From Ramlibacter monticola (GTDB lineage Bacteria > Pseudomonadota > Gammaproteobacteria > Burkholderiales > Burkholderiaceae_C): a DNA stretch of 64,000 bases. How positions within the stretch are numbered: the stretch's first letter is position 1; each line of letters begins with the position of its first letter. A program made the position numbers and the translations under genes. Shown piece after piece: positions 9,648 to 18,441 of the stretch. The notes below the pieces were generated by a model, which did not search any database, was not told the origin of the DNA, and worked only from the letters and a program-made list of their open reading frames with translations. The stretch is from NCBI RefSeq assembly GCF_016722785.1, contig NZ_JAEQNE010000007.1, positions 124,001 to 188,000 of the forward strand. Reading direction: 5' to 3'.

Positions 9648-10615
9648 GAGCCTGGGCTCCTGGCTTCCGCCAGCGGCTTCGCCTTCTGCTGCATCCAGGC
9701 GAGCTGCGTGTCCAGCTCCGCCTGCAGCGCTTCCAGGTGGTGCAGCTCGGCGACTGCGCGGGTGACGGCGACCTCCAGCGCATGCCGGGCCTCGATGGCG
9801 GCCAGCAGTTCCGCCGGCTCCGGCGGACGCGCCTCGGCCACCTCCTGCATGGCCTGCAGCTGGTGCTGCAGCGTGAGGCCGGCCGGCCGGACCTCGTCCT
9901 GCAGCAGGCGGCACAGGGCCGCGCGATGGTCCAGGACCTGCGTGCCGAGCGAGCGCGCGGCCCGCGCGGCGCCGCAGAAATCCTCCACCGCGTGCAGCTT
10001 GTCCTGCAGCGCCTCGCCGCGGCGGGCGAGCTCCTGCAGCGCCTGCCGGGACACCGGCGCCGTCGCCGCCTGGCGGCGGAGGGCCAGCTCCTGCTCCATG
10101 TTGCGCAACCACGCCAGTCCGTGGCGCACCCGCTTGTGGATGGAGCGGGACTCCATCAGCAGCTCCGCCCACAGCATGCGCGTGGTGGAGGCATCGACGG
10201 CATGGCGGCCGATGAAGTGCAGGGCCGTCGTGGCGAGCCGGCGCGCCGCCGCGCCGACCGCGGCGCACTGCCGGTGGAACTCGGCCAGCGGGAAGGCGCC
10301 GCCGCGGGGCGGCAGGAAATCCACGGCCGCACTCGCCTCCTGCAGCGCGTGCAGCGCGCGATCCAGTTCCGCGGGGCTCCAGGTCGCCTCGGATTGCTGC
10401 AGCCGCTCGCGCAGGCTGCCCAGCCGCGGCACCCGCTTGCCGGTCAGGGAGTGCAGCACCTGCTGGGCGGCGGCGGCCAGCGAGGAGGGCGAACGCGTCG
10501 GCGTGGCCACGGAGTTCGCCGCCTCCCGCAGGGCCGCGGTGCGGCTGGCGCGCCGCACCGGGTCGGGCAGTCCTTCGAGCTTGCTGGAGCGGGGGATCGG
10601 CATCAGTTGGGTCAT
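9644..10615 (-). CDS. Uncharacterised helical protein
   Basis: I do not recognise this 323-residue protein. It has no signal peptide or membrane segment and is rich in Ala, Leu, Gln, Glu and Arg, consistent with a mostly helical and partly coiled-coil structure (for example 180-320). The first 55 residues look basic and disordered. It stands alone, convergent with the TatD gene (4-nt overlap) and divergent from the spermidine-synthase-like gene. The high third-position GC fits its neighbours, supporting a native coding gene. Confidence 0.7.
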   Translation of the reverse strand: MTQLMPIPRSSKLEGLPDPVRRASRTAALREAANSVATPTRSPSSLAAAAQQVLHSLTGKRVPRLGSLRERLQQSEATWSPAELDRALHALQEASAAVDFLPPRGGAFPLAEFHRQCAAVGAAARRLATTALHFIGRHAVDASTTRMLWAELLMESRSIHKRVRHGLAWLRNMEQELALRRQAATAPVSRQALQELARRGEALQDKLHAVEDFCGAARAARSLGTQVLDHRAALCRLLQDEVRPAGLTLQHQLQAMQEVAEARPPEPAELLAAIEARHALEVAVTRAVAELHHLEALQAELDTQLAWMQQKAKPLAEARSPGS

Positions 10616-10772
10616 TGCTGGTTCGGGAAAACCCGGATATCAACATTCTGTAACCTTCGCGGTCCCGCGTAAGTGACTTCGCTCACCGAGGGTGGGCGGC
10701 GTGGCGTTCCGGCCGCAGCGGCGCGACGACCGGGCCCCGCGCGGGCCCGAACGGCCTTACGGGGCGTGCGGG

Positions 10773-10778
10773 GATAAT
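10773..10778 (+). promoter_or_regulatory. -10-like hexamer GATAAT just before a GTG start
   Basis: GATAAT stands out from very GC-rich sequence and ends 8 nt before the GTG at 10787. No Shine-Dalgarno sequence lies between, so a leaderless or near-leaderless mRNA is likely. No convincing -35 box was found. Confidence 0.35.
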
Positions 10779-10786
10779 GCGCGGCC

Positions 10787-11542
10787 GTGAAATCCTCCGC
10801 GCCCCACCAGCTCCCCGAAGTCAACTTCTCCGACGAGGGCGATACCCGCTACCTGCACCTCGGCACCGAATGGATCCAGGGCTCGATGCGGCTCGACGAG
10901 CCCTTCGAGATCGAGCTGGAGTACGTGCAGCGCATGATGGCCTGGCTGCTGTTCGTGGACCCCCCCGGGGTCTCGAAGCGGCATGCGATGCAGCTCGGGC
11001 TGGGGGCAGCCGCGCTGACCAAGTTCTGCCATCGCCGGATGCGCATGAAGACCACGGCCATCGAGCTGAACCCGCAGGTGATCGCCGCCTGCCGGCTGTG
11101 GTTCAAGCTGCCCCGGGACGATTCGCGCCTGTCCGTGATCCTGGGGGACGCCGCGGAAGTCGTCGCCCACGAACACTGGCGCGGCCAGGTCGACGCGCTG
11201 CAGGTCGACCTCTACGACCACGAAGCGGCCGCGCCCGTGCTGGATAGCGAGGAGTTCTACCGCCACTGCCGCTCGCTCCTGACCGAGGACGGCTGCATGA
11301 CCGTCAACCTGTTCGGGCGCGCCTCCAGCTACGAGCGCAGCCTGAAGCGGATCCAGGGCGCGTTCGGCGCCGAGGCGGTGTGGGCCTTCCGGCCGACGCG
11401 CGAGGGCAACACCGTGGTGCTGGCGCTGCGCGAGCCGGTGCGGCCCGCACGCGGCGAGCTCGCGGCGCGCGCGGACGTGATCGAAACACGCTGGGGCCTG
11501 CCGGCGCGCAAGTGGCTGCGCGTTTTCAAGCCGAGCACCTGA
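10787..11542 (+). CDS. Spermidine-synthase-like methyltransferase-fold protein
   Basis: A 251-residue Rossmann-fold protein of the spermidine synthase group. The nucleotide-binding region reads QLGLGAAALTKFCHRR (about 69-84), then the acidic motif AIELNPQV and a catalytic-type acidic cluster in DLYDHEAAAP. The N-terminal beta-strand domain of true polyamine synthases is reduced, so its substrate is uncertain; such short orphans are common in proteobacteria. The start is GTG, preceded by a -10-like GATAAT rather than a ribosome-binding site. The GspE-like gene follows 22 bp later. Confidence 0.8.
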   Translation: MKSSAPHQLPEVNFSDEGDTRYLHLGTEWIQGSMRLDEPFEIELEYVQRMMAWLLFVDPPGVSKRHAMQLGLGAAALTKFCHRRMRMKTTAIELNPQVIAACRLWFKLPRDDSRLSVILGDAAEVVAHEHWRGQVDALQVDLYDHEAAAPVLDSEEFYRHCRSLLTEDGCMTVNLFGRASSYERSLKRIQGAFGAEAVWAFRPTREGNTVVLALREPVRPARGELAARADVIETRWGLPARKWLRVFKPST

Positions 11543-11552
11543 CCCCGGCGGC

Positions 11553-11558
11553 TACCAT
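11553..11558 (+). promoter_or_regulatory. -10-like hexamer TACCAT just before an ATG
   Basis: TACCAT ends 6 nt before the ATG of the GspE-like gene, with no ribosome-binding site between. The spacing matches that at purN, rsmB-like and rarA, so a leaderless transcript is possible. The hexamer is a weak match to TATAAT. Confidence 0.25.
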
Positions 11559-11564
11559 TGCCGC

Positions 11565-13355
11565 ATGACCGCGCATCCGAAGCTGAAGATCTCCGCCCGC
11601 ACGGCGCCGCACGGCCCGGTGCACTGGCGCCAGATGGTGGAGTGGCTCAGCGAGGACGGCGTGATCGGCCACGAGGAGGCCCGCCGCACCATCGCCCGCT
11701 GCTCCCACGCGGAGAGCGCGCAGCACCCGCTGGTGCGGCTGGCGGCCGTCGCGATGACCCGCGCCGCGGACGGCAAGCCGCTGGACATCGAGGCCCTGAC
11801 CCAGTACCTCGCCACGCGCGCCCAGCTCGACTACCTGCGCATCGACCCGCTGAAGGTCGACGTGGCCAAGGTGGCCGACACCATGAGCGCCGGCTATGCC
11901 GAGCGCCACCACGTGCTGCCGGTGCAGGTCACGCCGACCGAGGTGGTGGTGGCCACCGCCGAACCCTTCGTGACCGACTGGGTGGACGAGGTCGAGCGGC
12001 AGTCGCGCCGCACGGTGCGCCGCGTGGTCGCCAACCCGCAGGAGATCCTGCGCTACACGGCGGAATTCTTCGCCCTGGCGAAGTCGGTGCGCGCGGCCCA
12101 GCGCGCCGGCGGCAACGCGGGCGCGGGCAGCTTCGAGCAGCTGGTCGAACTGGGCAAGTCCAACCGCCAGCTCGATGCCAACGACCAGAGCGTGGTGCAG
12201 GTGGTGGACTGGCTGTGGCAGTACGCCTTCGACCAGCGCGCGAGCGACATCCACCTGGAGCCGCGACGCGAGCAGGGCGTGATCCGCTTCCGCATCGACG
12301 GCGTGCTGCACCCGGTCTACCAGATGCCGCCGGCGGTGCTGAACGCGATGACGGCGCGCATCAAGCTGCTCGGTCGCATGGACGTGGTGGAGAAGCGCCG
12401 CCCGCAGGACGGCCGGATCAAGACCCGCAACCCGCGCGGCGACGAGGTGGAGATGCGCCTGTCGACGCTGCCCACGGCCTTCGGCGAGAAGATGGTGATG
12501 CGGATCTTCGACCCCGACACCACGGTCAAGGACCTCGACGCGCTGGGCTTCTCGGCGCACGACGCGCAGCGCTGGGAAGGGCTGGTGAAGCGCCCGCACG
12601 GGATCGTCCTGGTCACCGGCCCGACCGGCTCCGGCAAGACGACCACCCTCTATTCGACGTTGAAGCGGCTGGCGACCGAGGAGGTCAACGTCAGCACCGT
12701 GGAGGACCCGATCGAGATGATCGAGCCGTCCTTCAACCAGACGCAGGTGCAGGCCCAGCTGGACTTCGGCTTCGCCGAGGGCCTGCGGGCGCTGATGCGG
12801 CAGGACCCCGACATCATCATGGTGGGCGAGATCCGCGACCTCACCACCGCGGAAATGGCGGTGCAGGCGGCCCTCACCGGGCACCTCGTGTTCTCGACCC
12901 TGCACACCAACGACGCTCCCTCGGCCATCACCCGGCTGATGGAACTCGGCGTGCCGGGCTACCTGATCAATGCCACCGTGATCGGCGTGCTGGCCCAGCG
13001 GCTGGTGCGCACCCTCTGCCCCCAGTGCCGCGCCCCGGACACCGAAACCCCGCGCAGCGCGCTGGCCGAGGTGGTGAAGCCCTGGAAGCTCACCGGCACT
13101 TCGCAGCCGTACCGCGCCGTGGGCTGCGTCGACTGCCGCATGACGGGCTTCCTGGGCCGCATGGGGCTGTACGAACTGCTGACGGTCGGCGAAGCCTTCA
13201 AGGAGCAGGTGATGCGCGACCCGGCGGCGCCGGCACTGCGCCGCCTGGCCGTGGCGGATGGCATGCGCCCACTGCGGCTGGCCGGCGCGCTGCGCGTGGC
13301 CGAGGGCCTGACCACGCTGGAAGAAGTCCTGACGGCGACACCTTCGATGGAGTGA
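11565..13355 (+). CDS. GspE/PilB-family secretion ATPase (orphan)
   Basis: A 596-residue ATPase of type II secretion and type IV pilus assembly. An N-terminal GspE-N-like domain covers about 60-170. The ATPase core has an Asp-box region (SDIHLEP near 227-233), Walker A GPTGSGKT at 352-359, Walker B-type DPDIIMVGEIRD around 414-425 and a His box STLHTND near 444-450. A four-cysteine zinc site (Cys485, 488, 521, 524) is typical of GspE. No other gsp or pil genes are nearby, so its partners must be encoded elsewhere. Confidence 0.9.
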   Translation: MTAHPKLKISARTAPHGPVHWRQMVEWLSEDGVIGHEEARRTIARCSHAESAQHPLVRLAAVAMTRAADGKPLDIEALTQYLATRAQLDYLRIDPLKVDVAKVADTMSAGYAERHHVLPVQVTPTEVVVATAEPFVTDWVDEVERQSRRTVRRVVANPQEILRYTAEFFALAKSVRAAQRAGGNAGAGSFEQLVELGKSNRQLDANDQSVVQVVDWLWQYAFDQRASDIHLEPRREQGVIRFRIDGVLHPVYQMPPAVLNAMTARIKLLGRMDVVEKRRPQDGRIKTRNPRGDEVEMRLSTLPTAFGEKMVMRIFDPDTTVKDLDALGFSAHDAQRWEGLVKRPHGIVLVTGPTGSGKTTTLYSTLKRLATEEVNVSTVEDPIEMIEPSFNQTQVQAQLDFGFAEGLRALMRQDPDIIMVGEIRDLTTAEMAVQAALTGHLVFSTLHTNDAPSAITRLMELGVPGYLINATVIGVLAQRLVRTLCPQCRAPDTETPRSALAEVVKPWKLTGTSQPYRAVGCVDCRMTGFLGRMGLYELLTVGEAFKEQVMRDPAAPALRRLAVADGMRPLRLAGALRVAEGLTTLEEVLTATPSME

Positions 13356-13479
13356 GCGCCGCGTCGCGGCTGTCTCCTCGGCAACAGCCCCGTAACGGGT
13401 TGTAGGTGGAACCCACATCGAGGGCGGCCCCTCCATCCTCCACAATCCGCCGGTCGCAAATCCCGTCTCAGGAGACAAC

Positions 13480-13968
13480 ATGAAAATCAAGAGCCAGAAG
13501 GATTTCTGGTCCGGGCTCATGTTCATGGCCACCGGCGTCGCATTCGCATGGGGCGCCACCAACTACACGATCGGTGAAGGCGCCCGCATGGGCCCCGGCT
13601 ATTTCCCGCTGATGCTCGGGATCCTGCTCACCCTGATCGGCCTCTTCATCACGTTCGAGGCCATGGTGGTCGAGACGGAAGACGGCGAGCCGATCGGCAC
13701 GTGGGCCTGGAAGCCCCTGGGCTTCATCATCGGCGCCAACCTCGTCTTCGGCATCCTGCTCGCGGGCCTGCCCAAGATCGGCATCCCCGCCATGGGCCTG
13801 ATCGTCGCCATCTACGCGCTGACCTTCATCGCCAGCATGGCCGGCGACGAGCACAAGAACAAGGAAGTGGCGATCCTGGCGACCATCCTGGCCATCGGCA
13901 GCTACCTGGCCTTCATCGTCCTGCTGAAACTGCAGTTCCCGGTCTGGCCGAGCTTCATCAGCGGCTGA
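13480..13968 (+). CDS. tctB: Tripartite tricarboxylate transporter, small membrane subunit TctB
   Basis: A 162-residue protein with four hydrophobic segments (about 10-28, 42-62, 80-108, 125-155), the standard TctB size and topology. It is the small permease subunit of a TTT-family carboxylate importer working with TctA and a periplasmic TctC-type binding protein. A good Shine-Dalgarno (AGGAGA) precedes the ATG. tctA follows 13 bp downstream. No tctC is adjacent. Confidence 0.9.
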   Translation: MKIKSQKDFWSGLMFMATGVAFAWGATNYTIGEGARMGPGYFPLMLGILLTLIGLFITFEAMVVETEDGEPIGTWAWKPLGFIIGANLVFGILLAGLPKIGIPAMGLIVAIYALTFIASMAGDEHKNKEVAILATILAIGSYLAFIVLLKLQFPVWPSFISG

Positions 13969-13981
13969 GAGGAAGAACGAT

Positions 13982-15493
13982 ATGGATCTCATTGCCAACC
14001 TCTCCCTGGGCTTCGGCGTCGCCTTCACGCCGATCAACCTGCTGTACGCCTTCATCGGCTGCCTGCTCGGCACGCTGATCGGCGTGCTGCCCGGCATCGG
14101 CCCCGTGGCGACCATCGCCATGCTGCTGCCGGCGACCTATGCGCTGCCGCCGGTGTCGGCCCTCATCATGCTGGCCGGCATCTACTACGGCGCGCAGTAC
14201 GGCGGCTCCACCACGGCCATCCTGGTGAACCTGCCGGGCGAGTCGTCCTCCGTGGTGACAGTGATCGACGGCTACCAGATGGCCCGCCAGGGCCGAGCCG
14301 GCCCCGCGCTGGCCGCGGCCGGCCTCGGCTCGTTCTTTGCCGGCTGCGTCGGCACGCTGATCCTGGCCGCCTTCGCCGCCCCGCTGACGGAAGTCGCCTT
14401 CAAGTTCGGCCCGGCCGAATACTTCTCGCTGATGGTGCTGGGCCTGATCGGCGCCGTGGTGCTGGCCTCCGGCTCGCTGGTCAAGGCGATCGCCATGATC
14501 GTGCTGGGCCTGCTGCTGGGGCTGGTGGGCACCGACGTGAACTCCGGCGTCGCGCGCTTCTCCTTCGACATCCCGGAACTGACCGACGGCATCGGCTTCA
14601 TCACCATCGCCATGGGCGTGTTCGGCTACGGCGAGATCATCTCCAACCTGGGCAAGAGCGACGAGCACCGCGAGGTGTTCACGGCCAAGGTGCAGGGCCT
14701 GTTCCCGACGCTGGAGGACTTCAAGCGCATGCTGCCCGCGGTGCTGCGCGGCACCGCGCTGGGTTCGATGCTGGGCATCCTGCCCGGTGGCGGCGCGCTG
14801 CTGGCGGCCTTCGCCGCCTACACGGTGGAGAAGAAGACCAAGCTCCAGCCCGGTGAAGTGCCCTTCGGGCGCGGCAACATCCGCGGCGTGGCGGCCCCCG
14901 AGTCGGCCAACAACGCCGGCGCGCAGACCTCCTTCATCCCGCTGCTGACGCTGGGCATCCCGCCCAACGCGGTGATGGCGCTGATGGTGGGCGCCATGAC
15001 CATCCACAACATCCAGCCGGGCCCGCAGGTGATGACCAGCAACCCGCAGCTGTTCTGGGGCCTGATCGCCTCGATGTGGATCGGCAACGCGATGCTGGTG
15101 ATCCTGAACCTGCCGCTGATCGGCATGTGGATCAAGCTGCTGACGGTGCCCTATCGCTGGCTGTTCCCGTCCATCGTGCTGTTCTGCGCGATCGGGGTCT
15201 ACTCCACCAACAACAACGTGTTCGACATCTGGATGGTCGCGATCTTCGGCGTGATCGGCTACCTGTTCATCAAGCTGGGATGCGAGCCGGCGCCGCTGCT
15301 GCTCGGATTCATCCTGGGGCCGATGATGGAAGAAAACCTGCGACGGGCGCTGCTGCTGTCGCGCGGCGACTGGAGCGTGCTGGTCACGCGTCCGCTGTCG
15401 GCGGGCCTGCTCGCGGCCGCCTTGCTCCTGGTCGTGATCGTCGCGCTGCCTTCGATCAAGGCGAAGCGCGAGGAAGCCTTCGTCGAAGACTGA
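13982..15493 (+). CDS. tctA: Tripartite tricarboxylate transporter, large permease subunit TctA
   Basis: A 503-residue, roughly 12-span permease. The conserved TctA region GIGPVATIAMLLPATYALPP is at about 39-58, followed by MLAGIYYGAQYGGSTTAIL and a second conserved part, GIPPNAVMALM. It carries organic acids through the inner membrane using an ion gradient and depends on a Bug/TctC binding protein. The gene follows tctB by 13 bp and ends at a strong intrinsic terminator. The Bug protein at 22120 could serve it, but that is only a guess. Confidence 0.94.
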   Translation: MDLIANLSLGFGVAFTPINLLYAFIGCLLGTLIGVLPGIGPVATIAMLLPATYALPPVSALIMLAGIYYGAQYGGSTTAILVNLPGESSSVVTVIDGYQMARQGRAGPALAAAGLGSFFAGCVGTLILAAFAAPLTEVAFKFGPAEYFSLMVLGLIGAVVLASGSLVKAIAMIVLGLLLGLVGTDVNSGVARFSFDIPELTDGIGFITIAMGVFGYGEIISNLGKSDEHREVFTAKVQGLFPTLEDFKRMLPAVLRGTALGSMLGILPGGGALLAAFAAYTVEKKTKLQPGEVPFGRGNIRGVAAPESANNAGAQTSFIPLLTLGIPPNAVMALMVGAMTIHNIQPGPQVMTSNPQLFWGLIASMWIGNAMLVILNLPLIGMWIKLLTVPYRWLFPSIVLFCAIGVYSTNNNVFDIWMVAIFGVIGYLFIKLGCEPAPLLLGFILGPMMEENLRRALLLSRGDWSVLVTRPLSAGLLAAALLLVVIVALPSIKAKREEAFVED

Positions 15494-15517
15494 CCTGCGG
15501 CGTCACCCGCCAGACCG

Positions 15518-15545
15518 AAACGGCCCCTCGCGGGCCGTTTTTTTT
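15518..15545 (+). terminator. Intrinsic terminator after tctBA
   Basis: Perfect 9-bp stem AAACGGCCC / GGGCCGTTT around a CTCGC loop, followed by an eight-T run. It lies 25 bp after the tctA stop codon. Confidence 0.92.
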
Positions 15546-15585
15546 CTTTCCCTGATAGCTCGACAGGCGCTAGCATGCGGTCATC

Positions 15586-16041
15586 GTGCGCAACCATTCG
15601 GCCGCCATCCTGCTGTTCATCCCCGTCCTGCTGCTGCTGGCGCTGTGGGCCTGGCTGACGGACTTCGTGACCATCCAGGGCGAATCCACCATCTACACGG
15701 TGGCCTGCAGCGGGGAATGGCGCGGCGAGACCTGCACCGGCCGGCTCGCGCCCGCGGACCGCTTCCGCTTCCGCGCGCTGCCGCGGCGCAAGGAGGTGCT
15801 GTTCTGGACGCTGGGCCGGCCCGAGCCCTCGGGCCGCTTCACCGGCTGCCAGATCGAGGACGGCCGCAACTGGACCTGCCCGGCCAGCGCCGACGCGGCC
15901 CGGACGATCACGCTGTCGCTGGTGGCCGGCCGCGCCGTGCATGACGCGAGCGGCGCCACGCAGGCCTTCCGCGCCGTGACGAAGTGGCGCTGGATGCTGA
16001 TGCGATGGGGCGTGTCCATGGGCCGTTCGGCGGACTACTGA
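15586..16041 (+). CDS. Small membrane-anchored protein of unknown function
   Basis: A 151-residue protein starting at GTG. One hydrophobic segment (about 7-27) should anchor it with the rest in the periplasm. That part has four cysteines in two pairs (ACSGEWRGETC and GCQIEDGRNWTC), suggesting disulfides. I recognise no family. It stands between the tct terminator and the DUF3422 gene; a TAGCAT hexamer ends 9 nt before the start. Confidence 0.65.
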   Translation: MRNHSAAILLFIPVLLLLALWAWLTDFVTIQGESTIYTVACSGEWRGETCTGRLAPADRFRFRALPRRKEVLFWTLGRPEPSGRFTGCQIEDGRNWTCPASADAARTITLSLVAGRAVHDASGATQAFRAVTKWRWMLMRWGVSMGRSADY

Positions 16042-16093
16042 AGGTCATTCGCTTTCCGCGACAATGATCGCGTCCGCCGCGAAGACCCCTCCC

Positions 16094-17389
16094 ATGCACC
16101 ACCCTCCGGCCCACCCGCAAAGGGTGGCGCTGCACAACGAGATCCACGCCCGCCCGCCGGAGGCGATGATGGCGCCGCTGGCGCTGTCGCACCTGGTGCT
16201 GGTGGGCGACGCGGCCCAGCGCGAAGCCAGCCGCGCGCACCTCGCCGCCCTCCTGCGCGACCACCACCTGCCGCAGCCCGACGCGCAGACCACGCACGTG
16301 CGGCTGGACGTGGGCGCGATCCGCATCCGCTGGGAGCTGCACACGGAGTTCGTCGCCTGGACCTTCTCGCGGCCCTTCGATGCCGCGGGATTCGGCCGGC
16401 AGGAACCGGCCACCGCCTTGCAGGCCGTGCCGCAGGACTGGCTGGAGGGCCTGCCGGGGCAGGTGCTCGCGGCGCTGCACCTCTGGGTGCTGGCGGGCGA
16501 GTCGCAGGAGGACACGGTGCTCACCGGCCACGTGCTGCGCGAGGAGACGCTGGTCGGCTCCTCCGTCTCCGACGGCCACGCGCGCGTGTTCACCGATTTC
16601 GAGCTGCATGCCGACGGCTGGTCGCGCATGGTGCTGCTGGCGGACCACCTGCCGCCGCGCCGGCTCGGCCGGCTGGTGCAGCGGCTGCTGGAGATCGACA
16701 CCTACCGCATGGCGGCCCTGCTGGGGCTGCCGGCGGCCCGCGAGTCCGCCGCGCTGCTGGCGCAGGCCGAGAGCGAACTGGCCTCCCTGGCCGAAGCGAT
16801 CCGCGTGGCCGGCCGCCACGAGGAGCCGCAGCTGCTGGACCGCCTCACGCGCCTGGCGGGGCAGGTCGAGAGCAACTACGCCGCGACGCATTCCCGCTTT
16901 TCGGCGAGTGCCGCGTACTTCGAGCTGGTCGACCAGCGGCTGCAGGACGTCCATGAGCAGCGCCTGCCCGGCCTGCAGAAGCTCGGCGAGTTCATCGAGC
17001 GGCGCCTGTCGCCCGCCCGCGCCACCTGCGCCTGGTCGGTGCGGCGGCAGGATGCGCTGTCGCAGCGCGTCTCGCGCATCAGCAACCTGCTGCGCACGCG
17101 GGTGGAGATCGAACAGCAGCAAAGCAGCCAGGGCCTGCTGGCGACCATGAACCGGCGGCAGGACCTGCAGTTGCAGCTGCAGGCCACCGTGGAAGGCCTG
17201 TCGGTGGCGGCGATCACCTACTACATCGTCGGCCTGGTCAGCTACCTCGCCAAGGGCGCCGGGGCGCTGGGCTGGCCCTTCAGCCCGGAAACGACCGCCG
17301 CCGCCGCCATTCCCTTCGTGGCCGGGGCGGTGTGGTGGTCGATCCGCCGCCTGCACACGCGGCTGCTCGGACATTCGCAGTCGGCTTAG
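16094..17389 (+). CDS. DUF3422 family protein (predicted membrane-anchored)
   Basis: About 431 residues with the DUF3422 N-terminus HPQRVALHNEIHARPPEAM, a long helical middle region and a C-terminal hydrophobic pair (about residues 375-425). The family (COG4949) has no known function. I chose the ATG at 16094 because the conserved HPQRVALHNEIHARPPE follows closely; an in-frame ATG at 16064 would add ten residues. A GACAAT hexamer at 16060-16065 may be the -10 box and would favour the later start. Confidence 0.85.
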   Translation: MHHPPAHPQRVALHNEIHARPPEAMMAPLALSHLVLVGDAAQREASRAHLAALLRDHHLPQPDAQTTHVRLDVGAIRIRWELHTEFVAWTFSRPFDAAGFGRQEPATALQAVPQDWLEGLPGQVLAALHLWVLAGESQEDTVLTGHVLREETLVGSSVSDGHARVFTDFELHADGWSRMVLLADHLPPRRLGRLVQRLLEIDTYRMAALLGLPAARESAALLAQAESELASLAEAIRVAGRHEEPQLLDRLTRLAGQVESNYAATHSRFSASAAYFELVDQRLQDVHEQRLPGLQKLGEFIERRLSPARATCAWSVRRQDALSQRVSRISNLLRTRVEIEQQQSSQGLLATMNRRQDLQLQLQATVEGLSVAAITYYIVGLVSYLAKGAGALGWPFSPETTAAAAIPFVAGAVWWSIRRLHTRLLGHSQSA

Positions 17390-17496
17390 CCGACGCGACG
17401 CGCCTGCGCGCCCTTGCCGGGGCCGCCGCGAACGCGAGGACGCGGCCTGCGATGCGTATCATGCGTTCTTCTTTTGACATCACGGCAGGGCATGGT

Positions 17497-18294
17497 ATGA
17501 AGCTGGGCATCACGGGGAAGTGGGCGCTGGTCTGCGGCGCCAGCAAGGGACTGGGTTACGGCTGCGCGCAGGCACTGGCGCGCGAGGGCGTGAACGTGGT
17601 GATCGTGGCGCGCGGCGAAGAGGCGCTGCAGGCGGCCGCCGAGCGCCTGCGCAAGGACCCCGAAGTTCCGGACGGAACGCAGGTCGAACCGATCGCGGTG
17701 GACATCACCGCGGCCGAAGGCCGCGCCAAGGTGTTCGCCTTCCGCAAGGACTACGACATCGTCGTCACCAATGCCGGCGGGCCGCCGCCCGGCGACTTCC
17801 GCGACTGGGACCGCGAGGCCTGGCTCAAGGCCGTGGACGCGAACATGCTGACGCCGATCGAACTGATCAAGGCCACGGTGGACGGCATGGCCGAACGCGG
17901 CTTCGGGCGCATCGTGAACATCACGTCCAGCGCGGTGAAGGCGCCGATCGACATCCTGGGCCTGTCCAACGGCGCGCGCAGCGGGCTGACCGGCTTCGTT
18001 GCCGGCGTGGCGCGCACGAGCAAGCTGGCGTCCAGCAACGTGACGATCAACAACCTGCTGCCCGGCGTGTTCGACACCGACCGGATCAAGACGACGCTGG
18101 AAGGCAGCGCGAAGAAGACCGGCAAGACGGTGGAGGAAATGCGCCAGCAGCGCATGAACACGATCCCGGCCCGCCGCTTCGGCACGCCCGAGGAATTCGG
18201 CACCGCCTGCGCCTTCCTCTGCAGCGCGCAGGCGAGCTACATCACGGGCCAGAACTTCCTGATCGACGGCGGCGCGTACCCGGGCACTTACTAA
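17497..18294 (+). CDS. SDR-family oxidoreductase lacking the catalytic Tyr-x3-Lys
   Basis: A 265-residue Rossmann protein related to 3-oxoacyl-ACP reductases. The cofactor motif CGASKGLGYG is near the N-terminus, followed by VTNAGGPPPGDF and NITSSAVKAP. Where classical SDRs have YxxxK this protein reads LSNGARSG, so Tyr and Lys are both missing. Such BKR-like proteins without the tetrad form a known subgroup and may use another mechanism or not reduce ketones. The start MKLGITGKWALVCGASKG fits the family; upstream codons do not. The repeat copy 2 follows. Confidence 0.88.
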   Translation: MKLGITGKWALVCGASKGLGYGCAQALAREGVNVVIVARGEEALQAAAERLRKDPEVPDGTQVEPIAVDITAAEGRAKVFAFRKDYDIVVTNAGGPPPGDFRDWDREAWLKAVDANMLTPIELIKATVDGMAERGFGRIVNITSSAVKAPIDILGLSNGARSGLTGFVAGVARTSKLASSNVTINNLLPGVFDTDRIKTTLEGSAKKTGKTVEEMRQQRMNTIPARRFGTPEEFGTACAFLCSAQASYITGQNFLIDGGAYPGTY

Positions 18295-18295
18295 G

Positions 18296-18432
18296 ACCAA
18301 AAGCAGGACCAAACCGGACAGCCGAACGCAGAGGGCGCAAAGAAGCGCAAAGGACGCAGAAGGACATCCTTCACGGATTTTTCTGCGTCCTCTGCGTAAC
18401 CTTTGCGCCCTCTGCGTTCGGCTTTTGGTTTT
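18296..18432. repeat. Long imperfect palindrome, copy 2, between convergent genes
   Basis: Related to the element at 4473-4599. The main left arm begins at 18320 (AGCCGAACGCAGAGGGCGC) and its partner ends at 18423; ACCAAAAGC at 18296 can also pair with GCTTTTGGT at 18421. Base 18335 is G and its partner 18408 is C, whereas copy 1 has A4499 and T4572 at the same places, a compensatory change. It fills the space between the SDR gene (+) and the EamA gene (-). Confidence 0.85.
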
Positions 18433-18441
18433 CCCCTGTTT

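Noticed and set aside
11558..13405. A 615-residue plus-strand frame over the GspE gene
   Set aside because: Out of frame by one; the 596-residue frame has Walker and zinc motifs.
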